Part shown: positions 12,113-23,349 of the stretch, piece by piece
Numbering within the stretch: the stretch's first letter is position 1
Layout: each line of letters starts with the position of its first letter
Source: Taudactylus pleione
Lineage: Eukaryota > Chordata > Amphibia > Anura > Myobatrachidae
Length of the DNA stretch: 64,000 bases
Direction: 5' to 3'
NCBI GenBank assembly: GCA_031769625.1
Contig: JAUIMM010000566.1
Span: 4,407,001 to 4,471,000 of the forward strand
The notes under the pieces: model-generated
The model's database searches: none
Told to the model about the DNA's origin: nothing
The model's input: the letters and a program-made list of their open reading frames with translations, nothing else
Translations under genes and position numbers: made by a program

Positions 12113-12134
12113 GCTGGCACCCAAGACTGACATC
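11968..12134. mobile_element. Palindromic MITE expanded by (TA)n
   Basis: TGTCAGTCTTGGGTGCCA (about 11969-11986) is repeated inverted at the right end (about 12116-12133), followed on each side by AAGCTT/AAGCTG next to TA runs. The core between the arms is almost all (TA)n, so the microsatellite grew at the centre of the hairpin. Confidence 0.7.
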
Positions 12135-12868
12135 CAGCATTATTCTCAACTGAATCAACCATTAGGCTGATTAGGCTGCAGCCTTGGGTTCCAGGACTTG
12201 AGGTCGCATGTGTGGGAATAAAATTAAGACCTTATTCATTCCATGTTGGTGGTTGCCGCACAGCTTAATTAAAAAAGCTTCTTAGTTATCCAGCCATCCC
12301 AAGGAGTTGTTGAGGGGATAGTTTCTAAAGTGACTACCGGATGGCTGTGGTGACATAACCTTGCAAGTTACTACTGAAATGTTTACTTTATGTACATTAG
12401 GCTGCAGTGCAATATGGGTAGTCTCCTTATGTGTGGCCCCAGAAGCCAATGTTTATTGTACACTGCACAAGCATCATTAGATGCCAAGGTCAAACATGCC
12501 AGTTGTATAACGCTTGTTACCTGTACATATCCAGTAATAATAGAGATTGCATGAACATGCATATACACTGTTCTCTGTGTATAATGGGGGGCACTAGACA
12601 TGTATTAGTCTAGGGTGTCCGGAACCCGTGATCAGGTCCTGTACATGGGCAATACTGTGGTCATCTGCCAGATTGGAGTAGCCTTGTGCTGGCCGTGCTT
12701 CTTTGGTATCATTCTAGCTGCTGAACGCAGAGTTAGGAAACTTGTGTACCATGTTTGCACAATTTGTGGTGGTTGCTGTTCTCACCAGGGAGGCTGCAGT
12801 GATCACCACTGATCTTTATATTTATAGGGAGTTAATGGTAATTATACAGGCTCCCCAGTGTTAGGGAC
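12135..12868. other. No gene recognised
   Basis: I see no domain, clear repeat or splice pattern. Confidence 0.4.
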
Positions 12869-12870
12869 TT

Positions 12871-13045
12871 TGGGCCTGATTCAGAGCCGTTCGCAAAAAG
12901 CGAGCGCTCGCTCTGAATCACGGCGGCCACATGTTTTTATTGTTCGGCCTCCTGGGTCGCGATGGGACCCTTGTGGTAGGATCTCGTCCGTCGCAAGCCC
13001 CAGTGAGCTTCCGGCTCTAATAGAGCCGGAAGCTCACCACTGACA
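12871..13045. mobile_element. Partial PIF/Harbinger-like MITE
   Basis: It begins GGGCCTGATTCAGAGCCG like the members at 22837 and 44410, and contains the same kind of inner stem (GAGCTTCCGGCTCTA then its complement, 13009-13038). The expected right terminus is missing. Confidence 0.6.
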
Positions 13046-14396
13046 TCACTGACATCACTCGTGTCAGACTCCCTGAAATAGTAGCAAGCTCCCTGACTCC
13101 CTGAAGAGTCTATCTCTCTCCCTGATTGCACCTTACCCCCATTATGTTACTGTTATATACTTGGTGAAAAAAAAGAAATCTAAGATATATACATTCCAAT
13201 CCAATGGTATAATAAATGTAATTTCCCTGCATTGGTTATAAGGCACAATGATCCCTATGGCTACATGTATTTTCTGAAAAGTATCCGTGTGTTTTCATCA
13301 CCAAGTAGATCTTACTAACTGCCTTGAGGCTCATTTACATTTGGATGTAAGTCATTGTCAGCACACGCCTACTTTAATACACGTTTCTAGGTGTTGCTTT
13401 CACAATCTCCCTGAAATGCTTTTTCAAAAGTAGGCAAGTATGTTGTAAAGTCGACAAGCACTATGTGGGCCCAGGAACACAGGCCCCGGGAGGTAACAAT
13501 GCTGCTTGAAGCATTTCACGAGTGCCGCATTACAATTGTAGACATGATGATTAATAATCGTGTTTACAGTTATACTGATTGCGCAATTATACTTAATAAC
13601 AATGCTAAGAAGTTCCCCTTACAATACGATTTAGGTGTTTACTAAGTGTCCCTACTTTCACAGAGAGTCTCAGATTTTAACTATTCACTATCTAATCACT
13701 ATCCATTGAAAATGACCTTATTACCAAAGAGAGTATCCCTAACATGATAGGAATTGTAATACATGACTAAAGACAGACTTGTGTTTGATGTGCTTAGATA
13801 CATCTGTTCCGCAGCAAGGTGTCCCTGGAAATGTATTTTAGCATGTTGGACCTGTGTATTAGCACAAAATATATACAATATTCATTAAACCTGAGCAATA
13901 TCCTGGTCTTGAAATTTGTATTTAGTTTGTATAATCTCTTTTTTTTCTTGTATAAAGGGAACCCACTTGTTACCTTTCTGGCTAGGGACTGTGATATTCA
14001 ATGACACTGGGTCTCTGCATCTCATTGTGAGTTCTAATATCTATATTTATCCAAGAGTGATAATAAGATATATTGAGCCATGTAAAGGGTCATTTATGTG
14101 TATGTAAGTTCCGAGTGATAAACTTTCCTATCACTTTATAAATAAAGACACATGTCTGTGTTCTCAGGACGGAGCATGGATGCAAGGGAAGGGGGTGAAC
14201 AGACTGTTTTAGACATTTAAGGAAACAAAAGGACAAATAGTGGATGGAGAAATCATTTATCAGGGATGTGAACCTCTCCAGGGCCTGAGATCTTCCAGTG
14301 GTTTTAAAAGGAAGTGACTGAATGAAGAGTACATCCCGGCACTTCACTATACATCCTCTCCCTGCTGCTGGGTCACCATCCGTTTACATTGTATTT
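13046..14396. other. No gene; probable old repeat at 13255-13442
   Basis: 13062-13142 has CCCTGAAATAGTAGCAAGC and repeated CTCCCTGA motifs. 13255-13442 ends in AAAAGTAGGCAAGTATG, the complement of the CATACTTGCCTAC end seen at 63957. This suggests a decayed DNA transposon. The remainder is uninformative. Confidence 0.35.
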
Positions 14397-14512
14397 CATA
14401 CTTACCCACTCTGCCAGAGGGTGCGGGAGACTCCAGATTTTGCGGGTAGTCCCTGGCACCCTTGAAGAGTGGGTGTATCTCCAGCATCCCACCCACTCTC
14501 TAGTGGAGTGTG
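14397..14512. mobile_element. Fragment of the CTTGCCTAC repeat family
   Basis: CATACTTACCCACTCTGCC, GGGAGACTCCAGATTTTG and CCTGGCACCCTTGAAGAGT parallel the elements at 19681, 56661 and 57416 (ACTTGCCTACCCTCCCGA..., CCCGAAAATTGCG...). Only the left part is seen. Confidence 0.5.
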
Positions 14513-14646
14513 CAGAATGGGGAGATAAGTTCCAGGACTCCATTGCTAGGACTGGCATTTGCAGTGTGATGTGGTTTACAGTAAATACAGCTCTGTCCTC
14601 TCCAGTGCAACCCATTAAGAGGTCCTCTGCTGTATTCAGTGTATCC

Positions 14647-14716
14647 TAAGCTGGGCACACTCTATACAATACCCTGGCCGATCAGAACATTTTCGGCTGC
14701 TCGGGCCGATAATCTC
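14647..14716. mobile_element. Truncated GCTGGGYACACAC element
   Basis: AAGCTGGGCACACTCTATAC matches the left end of the complete element at 47309-47644. It stops where the neighbouring MITE begins, so that MITE may have inserted into it. Confidence 0.4.
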
Positions 14717-14719
14717 AGA

Positions 14720-15176
14720 GGGCCTGATGCAGAGGTGCACGCAAATCCAGTCATTGCTGCGTTCCCATACACAGCGGTTGTGTGAAAATATGCAAATGTT
14801 GCAGCCGCAGGCATTTGTCCTGAGGCGCCCATTAGCGTCATCTCAAATACGCCACTTGAATACAAATACGCACCATTGGTCTTCTGATCAAGCCTATGGT
14901 CACTCAGAATGCCCGTTGCAAGAAAGCCACCGGAGCCTTTTCCTCTGCGTACGAGACACGCCTCCCAAATGATCTTGGCACGCCTGTGTTTACCTTGCAG
15001 CCCCCCTTAACCTCTCACAAATGCTCCCTGACTGTAAATCATACTGTGTCCAAGTCCTCACTAAGACTGCCATTAGTAATCTAACTTGGCGTATGCGCAG
15101 TGCAATCATATGCATGTACAGTATAAACAAAACTGCTCAGATCCGCAAACATCGGCGTGCACCTCCTAATCAGGCA
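14720..15176. mobile_element. PIF/Harbinger-like MITE
   Basis: Left GGGCCTGATGCAGAGGTGCA and right TGCACCTCCTAATCAGGC are inverted. The GCAGAGGTGCACGC inner end pairs with GCGTGCACCTCC. No coding capacity. Confidence 0.7.
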
Positions 15177-16747
15177 CAATGTGTGTATGAAACACCCAGG
15201 AACAATTATCATTCCGAAAGGAACCGGATGGGATGATTGGATCTGACCAGCTGCTCCACATTTGGATGAGTTGATATTGTGCACATGTTAAAGTGTGAAT
15301 GCATTTATGGTCATCTGTTGGACATTTCTGCCCATAGTTTATTTAGAACCATCAACTTTGTGACAAGATTTAGGACAGATAATTATCCTTTGTGTCTGAA
15401 CGATAGGTGCTTTCCTGTAGCAGGGGTAACACTTTTCTTATTGTCTGTACGGGGTGTAGAACAGCATTCTTCTAGGTGTAAAAACATATAATTAGGAACT
15501 GATTGTGTGTAATCTCTGTTACTCATTATGTAGCCTCATTATATCAGGATGACCCCATATGGTAACACACAGGCAATTTGACTAAAAAAACATGATAGAA
15601 GTTGGAATATATCTTCATGCTGTTCTACTTTCTGGTCTTACAACTTAAAAAACATTCTCACAATCATTAGATGGTTTAGTTAAATCAGTCTCGTTAATTG
15701 TATATCTTGAATAATCCACAGAGTTGACACTATTCAGGACCCACTGAGTGTTTATACTACATGTCCTTTGTGCAGCAGACACATAATTGGGTCTAGCACA
15801 TACATTTACCAAATCTGTCCATGAAAGATAGTAGGGAGGAATTACTTGTGTCACAGGGTGATTGCGTAAAAACATTTCACATGATGTTGCTATCAGGAGT
15901 CCAGGGCATTGACCTTCTGGTAAAGCAATATACAGGAAACCCAGTGTGCACATACCAATGAGCCTTGTAGACTAATCAGCTTATATGCATATTGCAGAAC
16001 AGAAGTCTGTGCAATCCATCCAAGCCCCCACTTCACACTTCTTCTTGTAGGGCCCACTCAAGTGCAGCCACTTATGTGTGAGTATTATCACCAAGGAGTG
16101 TTGTGGTGCAAAACAGTGTGTGCAATAAACTCCGGTTTGTTTGAACAAGCTCAGTAATGAGAAGTACAGCTGGTATTACTTATTTTAGATTCTGTCCGAT
16201 ATACCAACATGTTCTCGTAAAAGAGGTGATAGGGACAACCTACTGTATCTGACCTTTACATCATATTTATTCCAGTGTATAAATGTTTTAGAGATGGGAA
16301 CTTCTCAGATCCAGGAACCGTTATTGGGCAAAGGGCAGGGTGAGTGGAATGATACAAGGTTATGGCGCCTCCATACCTGTTGCTATGGTCTTTGGACTAG
16401 CTGCTGCATGAGCAGACCTGTGAGATGTTGGGCCGCTCACATACAGGGTGAATAGTGACTCAGTGGATTTATGACTCCATTTCAGTTTAATCAAATATTT
16501 ATAAAGGGCATTTTTCTCATAAACTTGGAAACTCAAGTAATATGTTGGTGGGCTGGTGGGTACAGAGAATTAGGCAATGCCTATGTAGAAAAAGTCTCCA
16601 CTACATGAACTAATTCTTTGAAATACTGAATGAAACAAAGAAATACCTTTTTTTTCCTCCTCCTCTCAGGTACGAGGAGCTGTCCTTTCAGCACCACACG
16701 CAGACTCACCTGTACCAATCACCTGTCTATCTTCACAGAAGCCTCTG
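15177..16747. other. No gene recognised
   Basis: About 1.6 kb of apparently unique, AT-leaning DNA. The longest frame (minus, 15645-15953) has no recognisable motif. Confidence 0.4.
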
Positions 16748-17100
16748 TAAAGCCCCATTAGCACTAGACGATATGCTCTATGAGCGATATCGTTGAACGA
16801 TTTACCCTTGAATTCCCCGGAGTCCCAGACGAACGATATTGTGCGTACACACTGAGCGATTTCTCAAACGGCCGAACGATACACACTGAACGCTATGCAT
16901 TATATGCACTAAATCGTCAACGATAGTCAAAATTGAGCTGCATGTACAGATGACAGAACATCATTAACGACCCGTAAGAGAACGCGCATCGTTCATCACA
17001 TAATGCGTACACACTGGACGATGTGAACGATATATTGTTCAAAGATGTCATTTTCGTTCATATTATTTAAATATACCACCCAGTGTGTATTGGGCTTTAG
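16748..17100. mobile_element. MITE with TAAAGCCC ends
   Basis: Left GTAAAGCCCCATTAGCACT and right CAGTGTGTATTGGGCTTTAG form imperfect inverted ends. The interior is rich in CGATATCGTT-like palindromes, a style shared with the element at 868-1229. Confidence 0.6.
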
Positions 17101-17353
17101 GCTATGAGGACATTGGGCTAGGATCCTCTGTATATAACAGTGCAGGGTATGGAGGGATTGAGCTAGGAGGATCCTCTGTATATAACAGTGTGTAGGGTAT
17201 GAAGTGATTGAGCTAGTATCTTCTGTATATAACAGTGTAGGGTATGAAGTGATTGAGCTAGTATCCTCTGTATATAACAGTGCAGGGTATGGAGAGATTG
17301 TGCTGGAGGATCCTCTGTATATAACAGTGCAGGGTATGATGATATTGAGCTAA

Positions 17354-18563
17354 GGAGCTGATTCAGACCCGCTCGCTATGATGTGAATGCTCGTAGCTGG
17401 CCAATATTTGCAATCTGCACATGTGTATGCATCGCAATGCGCGTGCACGAACCAGTGTGAACGCTCGGGAAGCGATCGCTCACTGCGCATAGACAGCCCA
17501 GCAGAGTGAGTGACAGGAGAAGCCGTTTGTGGGTGGTGACAGGGGCAGTCCACTAGAAATGGGGGAGTGGAGGTGAGAACGCAGGCGTGCCTGAGTGTCT
17601 CAACGCCATTTCAGAGGCGTGCATAATTAAAAGGCAGCGTCATAGTACGTCACTTGGTTGTACTTCACACTGAAGTGATCGCAGTGCTTGCGGTAGGGTA
17701 TAGTCTACCTCAAGCGCTGCGATCACATCCGATGGTGCTCGATGTATCAATGGTTTCATGCACTTCCAGGAGATGAAATGCGCAAGTGGGCGTCTTATGA
17801 ATGGCTGGTGGGCGTCTGCATATACAAAGTGATCGCACGCCAAGACATAGTGGGCCTGCTAATGCCTTGCCTTGCGATCGCCTGCCTTGCTGGGCGTGCG
17901 CTGGATTTGCATACACAGGGTGCGAGCGAACGCATCTAGCGAGCGGGTCTGAGGGCCTGATTCAGAGCCGGACGCTATTTGCGGACGCTCGTTCAGAAAA
18001 AGGGGCTGGCTATTTAAATTGAGCGCTCGCTCTTTGCGGTCTGTTGATGCCTCTATGTCTGAGCGAGCGAACGAAACATGCGCTCGCTATTTTGTAAAGA
18101 CGCCCCCTGGCCGTTCGTATCATACGTCATCTCCGCTATTTATTAGATTAATCGAGTACATCGAAAGGCGTCTGAACTGCTCGCAGTGCTTGTGGTAGGT
18201 TTTACTTCCCACAATCACTGCGAGCAGTTCAGGCTAAAAGACAACCAAGTGACGTGGTCGATGACGCTGCTTTGTTAATTATGCACACCCTTAAAACGCC
18301 CGTTTTGATCTTTTGGCACGCCTGCGTTCGGATCTCCACTCCCCGTTTTCAAGCACCTTCCCCTGTTACCACCCACAAACGCCTCATCCTGTCACTCAAA
18401 TTAGCAGGCACTCTCTATTTTGCGAGCACACGATTTCCGACCGCACTGACTGGTTAGCGCATGCGCATTACAACCCATACGCATGCGCAGATGTGCGAAC
18501 ATCGCTCGGAGCGAACGAGCGGCCGCTTACGAGCGACTCTGAATCAGGCCCTGAGTGAGCTCC
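17354..18563. mobile_element. PIF/Harbinger-like MITE hosting a second MITE
   Basis: Left GGAGCTGATTCAGACCCGCT (17354). The right end is split: AGCGAGCGGGTCTGA (to 17952) then GTGAGCTCC (18555-18563). It is flanked by TAA on both sides (17351-17353 and 18564-18566), a 3-bp target duplication as in PIF/Harbinger. Without the insert it is about 608 bp. The second element inserted nine bases from its right end. Confidence 0.8.
17953..18551. mobile_element. Nested PIF/Harbinger-like MITE (599 bp)
   Basis: Ends GGGCCTGATTCAGAG and CTCTGAATCAGGCCC are exact complements. TGA flanks it at 17950-17952 and 18552-18554. It lies inside the 17354-18563 element. It has the same length as the member at 18706-19304. 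Confidence 0.85.
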
Positions 18564-18705
18564 TAAGATCCTACAGTGCAGCATATGGAGGGATTGAGCT
18601 AGGAGGATCTTCTGTATATAATAGTGCAGTGTATGGAGGGATTCATTGAGCTAAAATGCTTTCTGTATAACAGTGCAGGCTAGGAGAGAAGTAAGCTAGC
18701 ATTCT

Positions 18706-19304
18706 GGACCTCATTCAGAGTCGGTCGTTGCGGCCGCACGGTCGTAGCGGAAAGGGGCCGGATATGCAAAGGAAGCGATCACAAGTTGCGGTCCTAAGAT
18801 GAGATCATTCGCTGAACGACCGAGGGTAAGAAGCGGTCGTAAGACTAAATCACGCCCCCTTCTCGATCACAACACATGTCATCTCCTGAGATATAAGGAT
18901 TAATCGCGACCATCGGGAACCATCTGAGCTGGTCGTAGAGCTTAAGGTTGACCATACCCTCTCTTAAGCACTACGATCAAGTCAGTGTACAAACCTCCCA
19001 TGTCACATGTGCCATGACACTACTTTGTTAATTATGCACTCCCATTAAACGCCGTTCGCATAATTAGGCACGCCTGCGTTTGGATCTCCACTCCCCCGTT
19101 TTCAAGCACCTTCCCCTGTTACCACCCACAAACGGTTCATTCTGTCACTCAAACTAACGACCTGGCTGTGTTCAAGGAGAGAGAAATTTCTGATCGTAAC
19201 AGCAAGTTTGCGCACGCGCATTGCGAACTTTACGCATGCGCAGTTCAGCAAACATCAGCTGCGTACGACCGTGCGGCCGCAACGACCGACTCTGAATGAG
19301 GTCC
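18706..19304. mobile_element. PIF/Harbinger-like MITE, ~40-bp perfect ends
   Basis: Left GGACCTCATTCAGAGTCGGT continuing through CGTTGCGGCCGCACGGTCGTA. The right end is its complement for about 40 bases. The flanking bases are TCT on both sides. The near-perfect long inverted ends suggest a young copy. Confidence 0.85.
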
Positions 19305-19589
19305 TCTATCTATAGTTAAGTAGTATGTCATTTTTTAACCACTTAAAATATATATATTTTAAAAATCTCTCACAAATTGTTGATTTAAAAAAAAAAAAAA
19401 TTAGGTGAATAAAATCTATTCTTAAAGCTTATTCAATAATATTTTAGAAAAAATAATAGCCTAGGGGGTATCTACCACCACCCTGTGGGCGTGTCTAGCA
19501 GACCCCTGTACCAAGATCCTTATAGAATTTTCCAATCAGCCCTGTAGCAATTGACTACCCTGTAGCATCTTCCTCGACTCCTTTAGTCA

Positions 19590-20060
19590 GGGACGTAACT
19601 GGCCGCATAGCAAACGTTTGTAAGGACCACTATGTATCACCCAATGATGAAAAATGTATATAAAATATCATGTAACATACGCTCCCAAGACTGCTGGGAG
19701 CCTCCCGAAAATCTGGTGCTGTTCCTGGCACCCTGCAAGAGTAGGCAAGTCCCCCGGAATGGCCGCCGGCCCCCCGCGACCTCCCCCCTCCACCGCCGCA
19801 AAAGAGGGCAGTCCGAGGTGCTGATGACGCGATTCGCTCTGAATCGTGTTCTCTTAGCCCCACCCCTGCTTTGTAATGGTGGTAATATCGGCATTAGAAA
19901 GCGGGGGGGGGGGACCGTGATAATGCGTTCGCATTGGCACGCCCCGCTCCGCCTACTTTAACTGCCCCCACCCTCCCTGTTCCCTTAGGGGGCTGCCAGA
20001 ATGTTGGTTAGTATGACAACTTTGACAAGGAAGATGGGCGACCCTCAGCTTTGGACCCCA
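19590..20060. repeat. Dispersed repeat shared with 41545 and 43476
   Basis: Its left part (CACCCAATGATGAAAAATGT, TGTAACATACGCTCCCAAGA) matches 41570-41615. Its right part (ACTTTGACAAGGAAGATGGGC, near 20019-20039) matches 43480-43501. At the other site the LINE sits between the two halves; here a CTTGCCTAC-family element does. Confidence 0.6.
19681..19965. mobile_element. CTTGCCTAC-family element
   Basis: GGGAGCCTCCCGAAAATCTG, CCTGGCACCCTGCAAGAGTA and GGCAAGTCCCCC match the 14397 and 57416 members. CGATTCGCTCTGAATCGTG is shared with 57556-57573. GC-rich, non-coding. Confidence 0.6.
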
Positions 20061-20636
20061 GAGCAGCTGCTCCCCTTGCTCCTGTGGTGGTTACACCCAT
20101 GCCTCTAGTATTGATGCCCCCTGCAGTATTATCTCCAGCACTTTTGTTGCATATTCCCATTTTCTCTGTAGCATTATTCCCACACCCAACCCCAGTGGTA
20201 ATAGATCCCCTGTGACATTAACCTGCCTCCCCCCTTCCCCTCAGTAGCAGTAAACCCTTCTATGGCAACAGATCCAGCATACCCCCCATCCCCCCCCCCC
20301 CAGTGGAAAGAGATCCCCCCAGTGAATACAGACCCCTGTGTCTTTCACTCCTCCCCCTCAAGCAGTGTGGCTTTTAAGGAGCATTAGAGTGCGGTGATCA
20401 ACACAACAGTGCTCACTGGAACGTCAGTTCCCCTCTTTGCAGCAGGAAATCAGCTCTGTCCATGTGCAAAACGGATTTCCTATATTTCCCATCTACAGTA
20501 GCCGAGGATGCATCCCATTTCCATACATTGGGTAAATGGTTTACAAATAACTTCCATTTATAAGCATATATAACTGTAAGTACAATATACAGCATATGAG
20601 TATTTATCTTTGTTTATTATCAAATCCTTTCCCAGA
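20061..20636. other. No gene recognised
   Basis: C-rich runs near 20221-20350 (CCCCAGTG repeats) resemble the interior of non-autonomous hAT elements. No ends were found. Confidence 0.35.
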
Positions 20637-20795
20637 CATATATTAATAATAGACCAAAGCAACCAATCATATTCTAGCTATTATCTTCTAGAAGGTGCTA
20701 GTTAAATGTTAAGTAGAATCTGATTGGTTGCTATGGGCAACAACTCTTCTAAAACTCACTTCTGAAAACTCTCACTTTTGTAAATTTACCCCTTA
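20637..20795. mobile_element. Palindromic MITE, damaged left end
   Basis: AGCAACCAATCATATTCTAG is repeated inverted as TAGAATCTGATTGGTTGCT, around CTTCTAGAAGGTGCTAG. The right end TTTGTAAATTTACCCCTTA matches the complete copy at 49888-50037. Confidence 0.65.
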
Positions 20796-21300
20796 GGGCT
20801 TGCCAAGGTGAACTGTTTATTTATGTATGTGAATTTTAAGGTATATATCTATTTTTAAGCAATACCTTCTTCTTCTTATGGTTTATTTATATAGTGACAC
20901 CAATTATGCAGGGGATCCAGCCACCTGGTTAATAGTTAAAAGGGATGTGCGCCGGACCATTTTTGCTGTATTTGGATTTGGCTCTGATTTGTCGTCCGGA
21001 TTTGGATTTGCCAAACCTGCCGTGAATGGTTTTGGATTTAGATTTGGAATTGGATTTTTTTACAAAAATTGACAAAAAAAGATAGTCACATAATTTGGGC
21101 GTTTTTTTGTTCCTAGAGTACTATTTACCTCAATAACATTCATTTCCAGTCATTTACAGTAATTTAGACCACCTCACAGATTACAATATTGTTTTCACCA
21201 TTATTGGCCAAAGGCTGCAGTGAGCTGGCTGGTTACTAAGCGACAGAGCAGCGGCACAGACACCACAGTTTAAAGCACATCTATGAAACATTGCCACTCA

Positions 21301-22560
21301 CTGCCCACAGAGGGTTACTGCCCAAGGAGTCACGGTGCTTGTATACACAGTGGGATAAGGCCCAAGGAGTCACGTTGCTTATACACACAGAGGGCTATTG
21401 CCCAAGGAGTCAAAGTGCTTGTATACACAGAGGGCTACTGCCCAAGGAGTCACAGTGCTTGTATACTCAGAGGGCTACTGCCCAAGGAGTCACGGTCCTT
21501 ATACACACAACGGGCTATTGCCCAAGGAGTCACGGTCCTTATACACACAACGGGCTATTGCTCAAGGAGTCACAGGGCTTGTATACACAGAGGGCTATTG
21601 CCCAAGGAGTCACAGTGCTTGTATACACACAGGGCTACTGCCCAAGACGTCACGGTCCTTATATACACAGAGGGCTATTGCCCAAGGAGTCACAGTGCTT
21701 ATACACACAGCGGGCTATTACCCAAGGAGTCACAGTGCTTGTATACACAGAGGGATACTGCCCAAGGAGTCACGGTCCTTATACACACAGCGGGCTATTG
21801 CCCAAGGAGTCACAGTGCTTATACACACAGCCGGCTACTGCCCAAGGAGTCACAGTGCTTGTATACACAGAGGGCTACTGCCCAAGGAGTCACGGTCCTT
21901 ATACACACAACGGGCTATTGCCCAAGGAGTCACGGTCCTTATACACACAACGGGCTATTGCTCAAGGAGTCACAGGGCTTGTATACACAGAGGGCTATTG
22001 CCCAAGGAGTCACAGTGCTTGTATACACACAGGGCTACTGCCCAAGACGTCACGGTCCTTATATACACAGAGGGCTATTGCCCAAGGAGTCACAGTGCTT
22101 ATACACACAGCGGGCTATTGCCCAAGGAGTCACGGTCCTTATACACACAGCGGGCTATTTCCCAAGGAGTCGCAGTGCTTATACACACAGCGGGCTATTG
22201 CCCAAGGAGTCACAGTGCTTGTATACACAGAGGGATACTGCCCAAGGAGTCACGGTCCTTATACACACAGCGGGCTATTGCCCAAGGAGTCACAGTGCTT
22301 ATACACACAGCCGGCTACTGCCCAAGGAGTCACAGTGCTTGTATACACAGAGGGCTACTGCCCAAGGAGTCACGGTCCTTATATACACAGAGGGCTATTG
22401 CCCAAGGAGTTACAGTGCTTATACACACAGCGGGCTATTGCCCAAGGAGTCACGGTCCTTATACACACAGCGGGCTATTGCCCAAGGAGTCACAGTGCTT
22501 ATACACACAGCGGGCTATTGCCCAAGGAGTCACAGTGCTTGTATACACAGAGGGCTATTG
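21301..22560. repeat. 40-bp minisatellite, about 31 units
   Basis: The unit begins CCCAAGGAGTCACAGTGCTT and ends GTATACACAGAGGGCTATTG (20+20 bases). Variants alternate at fixed positions (AGTGCTT/GGTCCTT, GTATACACAG/ATACACACAG). Because 40 is 1 modulo 3 and the unit has no stop in any + frame, all three + frames stay open for about 410-430 codons and overlap completely. That is expected from the arithmetic and is not evidence for a protein. Blocks of 10-12 units recur (see findings). Confidence 0.95.
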
Positions 22561-22714
22561 CACTGCCCAAGTAGTCACTTTAATTAGCAGAGTAGCGCAG
22601 CATCAGCGTGCAGTATGTAGCCACTAGTCTGGAGCCTGGACACAGCCAACTTCCTTGCAGAGCTCTGTGCAGCATCCGACTAACAAATGGTGCCAAGTCC
22701 CGGCCTCGCGGTGC

Positions 22715-22726
22715 CTTATATAGAGT
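22715..22726 (-). promoter_or_regulatory. TATA-type promoter inside the composite element
   Basis: On the minus strand the sequence reads CTCTATATAAGGCACCGCG. Upstream (higher coordinates) are TGACGTTCGG-type motifs (one at about 22768-22779, one overlapping 22729-22738) and CTGACGTCTG (22754-22763), which look like CRE/ATF half sites. Transcription from here would run through the 40-bp array. No expression evidence is available from sequence. Confidence 0.5.
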
Positions 22727-22836
22727 CCGAACGTCATCCAAGTCTCACGAGAATCTGACGTCTGGAGGATGACGTTCGGCCTCGAAGTGGGATCCGAGTC
22801 AGACGGGAACACCCGAGTCGTGGCTCGGGTGGACTC

Positions 22837-23349
22837 GGGGCCTGATTCAGAGCTGACCAGAGCGCTCGTTCTGAATCAGGGCCCTCCTACCTCTATTTGG
22901 AGCGGCCTCATGGACGCTCGCATAGCTGTGGGTGACCACCCCCAGCTATAGAGAGCGTCCATGATGATGGTCGCGATGGTCAAGACCATCGCGACCATCG
23001 GGCTTGCAACGAGACCCTGCGGTAGGGTCTCGCTGCTGCAAGCCCTGGAGTGATTTTGGCTCTATCAGAGCCAAAATCACTCCCACTGACATCACTACTG
23101 ATATCAGTGGGGCCGGACTCAGACGGTAGGCGTTCCCATGGCAGCGTTCCCACTGACAGCACGCCCCGGCACGCCCACCAAAGGGGGCGTGCTGTCAGTC
23201 ACCATCGACAGCACGCCCCCTTTGGTGCGAGACCCTGAGCGACAGCTTGGCTGTCGCTATGCGGGCCTCACGCATGCGCACGACGGAGCTCCCTCCGTCG
23301 TGCGCATTAGGGCACCATCGACCCGCTTGCGAGCGGGTCTGCATTAGGC
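22837..23349. mobile_element. PIF/Harbinger-like MITE nested in the hAT-like element
   Basis: Left GGGGCCTGATTCAGAGC. The right end GGGTCTGCATTAGGC is degraded. ACTC flanks both sides. Inner stems include GTGATTTTGGCTCTA with its complement (23051-23083) and GGGGGCGTGCTGTCAG. It interrupts the ACTCGG-rich arm of the host element and closely resembles the member at 44410-44927. Confidence 0.75.

Larger units (their letters stand above)
17101..18704. repeat. ~60-bp minisatellite split by nested MITEs
   Basis: Units contain CCTCTGTATATAACAGTGCA, GGGTATGGAGG and ATTGAGCTAGGAG. They run 17101-17350 and resume 18567-18704. The 1.2 kb between is a MITE nested in a MITE. The flanking units show the array was once continuous. 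Confidence 0.75.

Noticed and set aside
11711..12162. Tyr-Ile and Thr-His rich open frames
   Set aside because: They translate (TA)n and (CA)n microsatellites.
21301..22560. CRISPR-like array
   Set aside because: There are no unique spacers between units, repeats are contiguous, and the host is a vertebrate.
21283..22627. Large repeat protein (409-434 codons, + strand)
   Set aside because: The openness follows from a stop-free 40-base unit in all three frames; frames overlap completely, and it is antisense to the element's promoter. No signal, domain or splice context.
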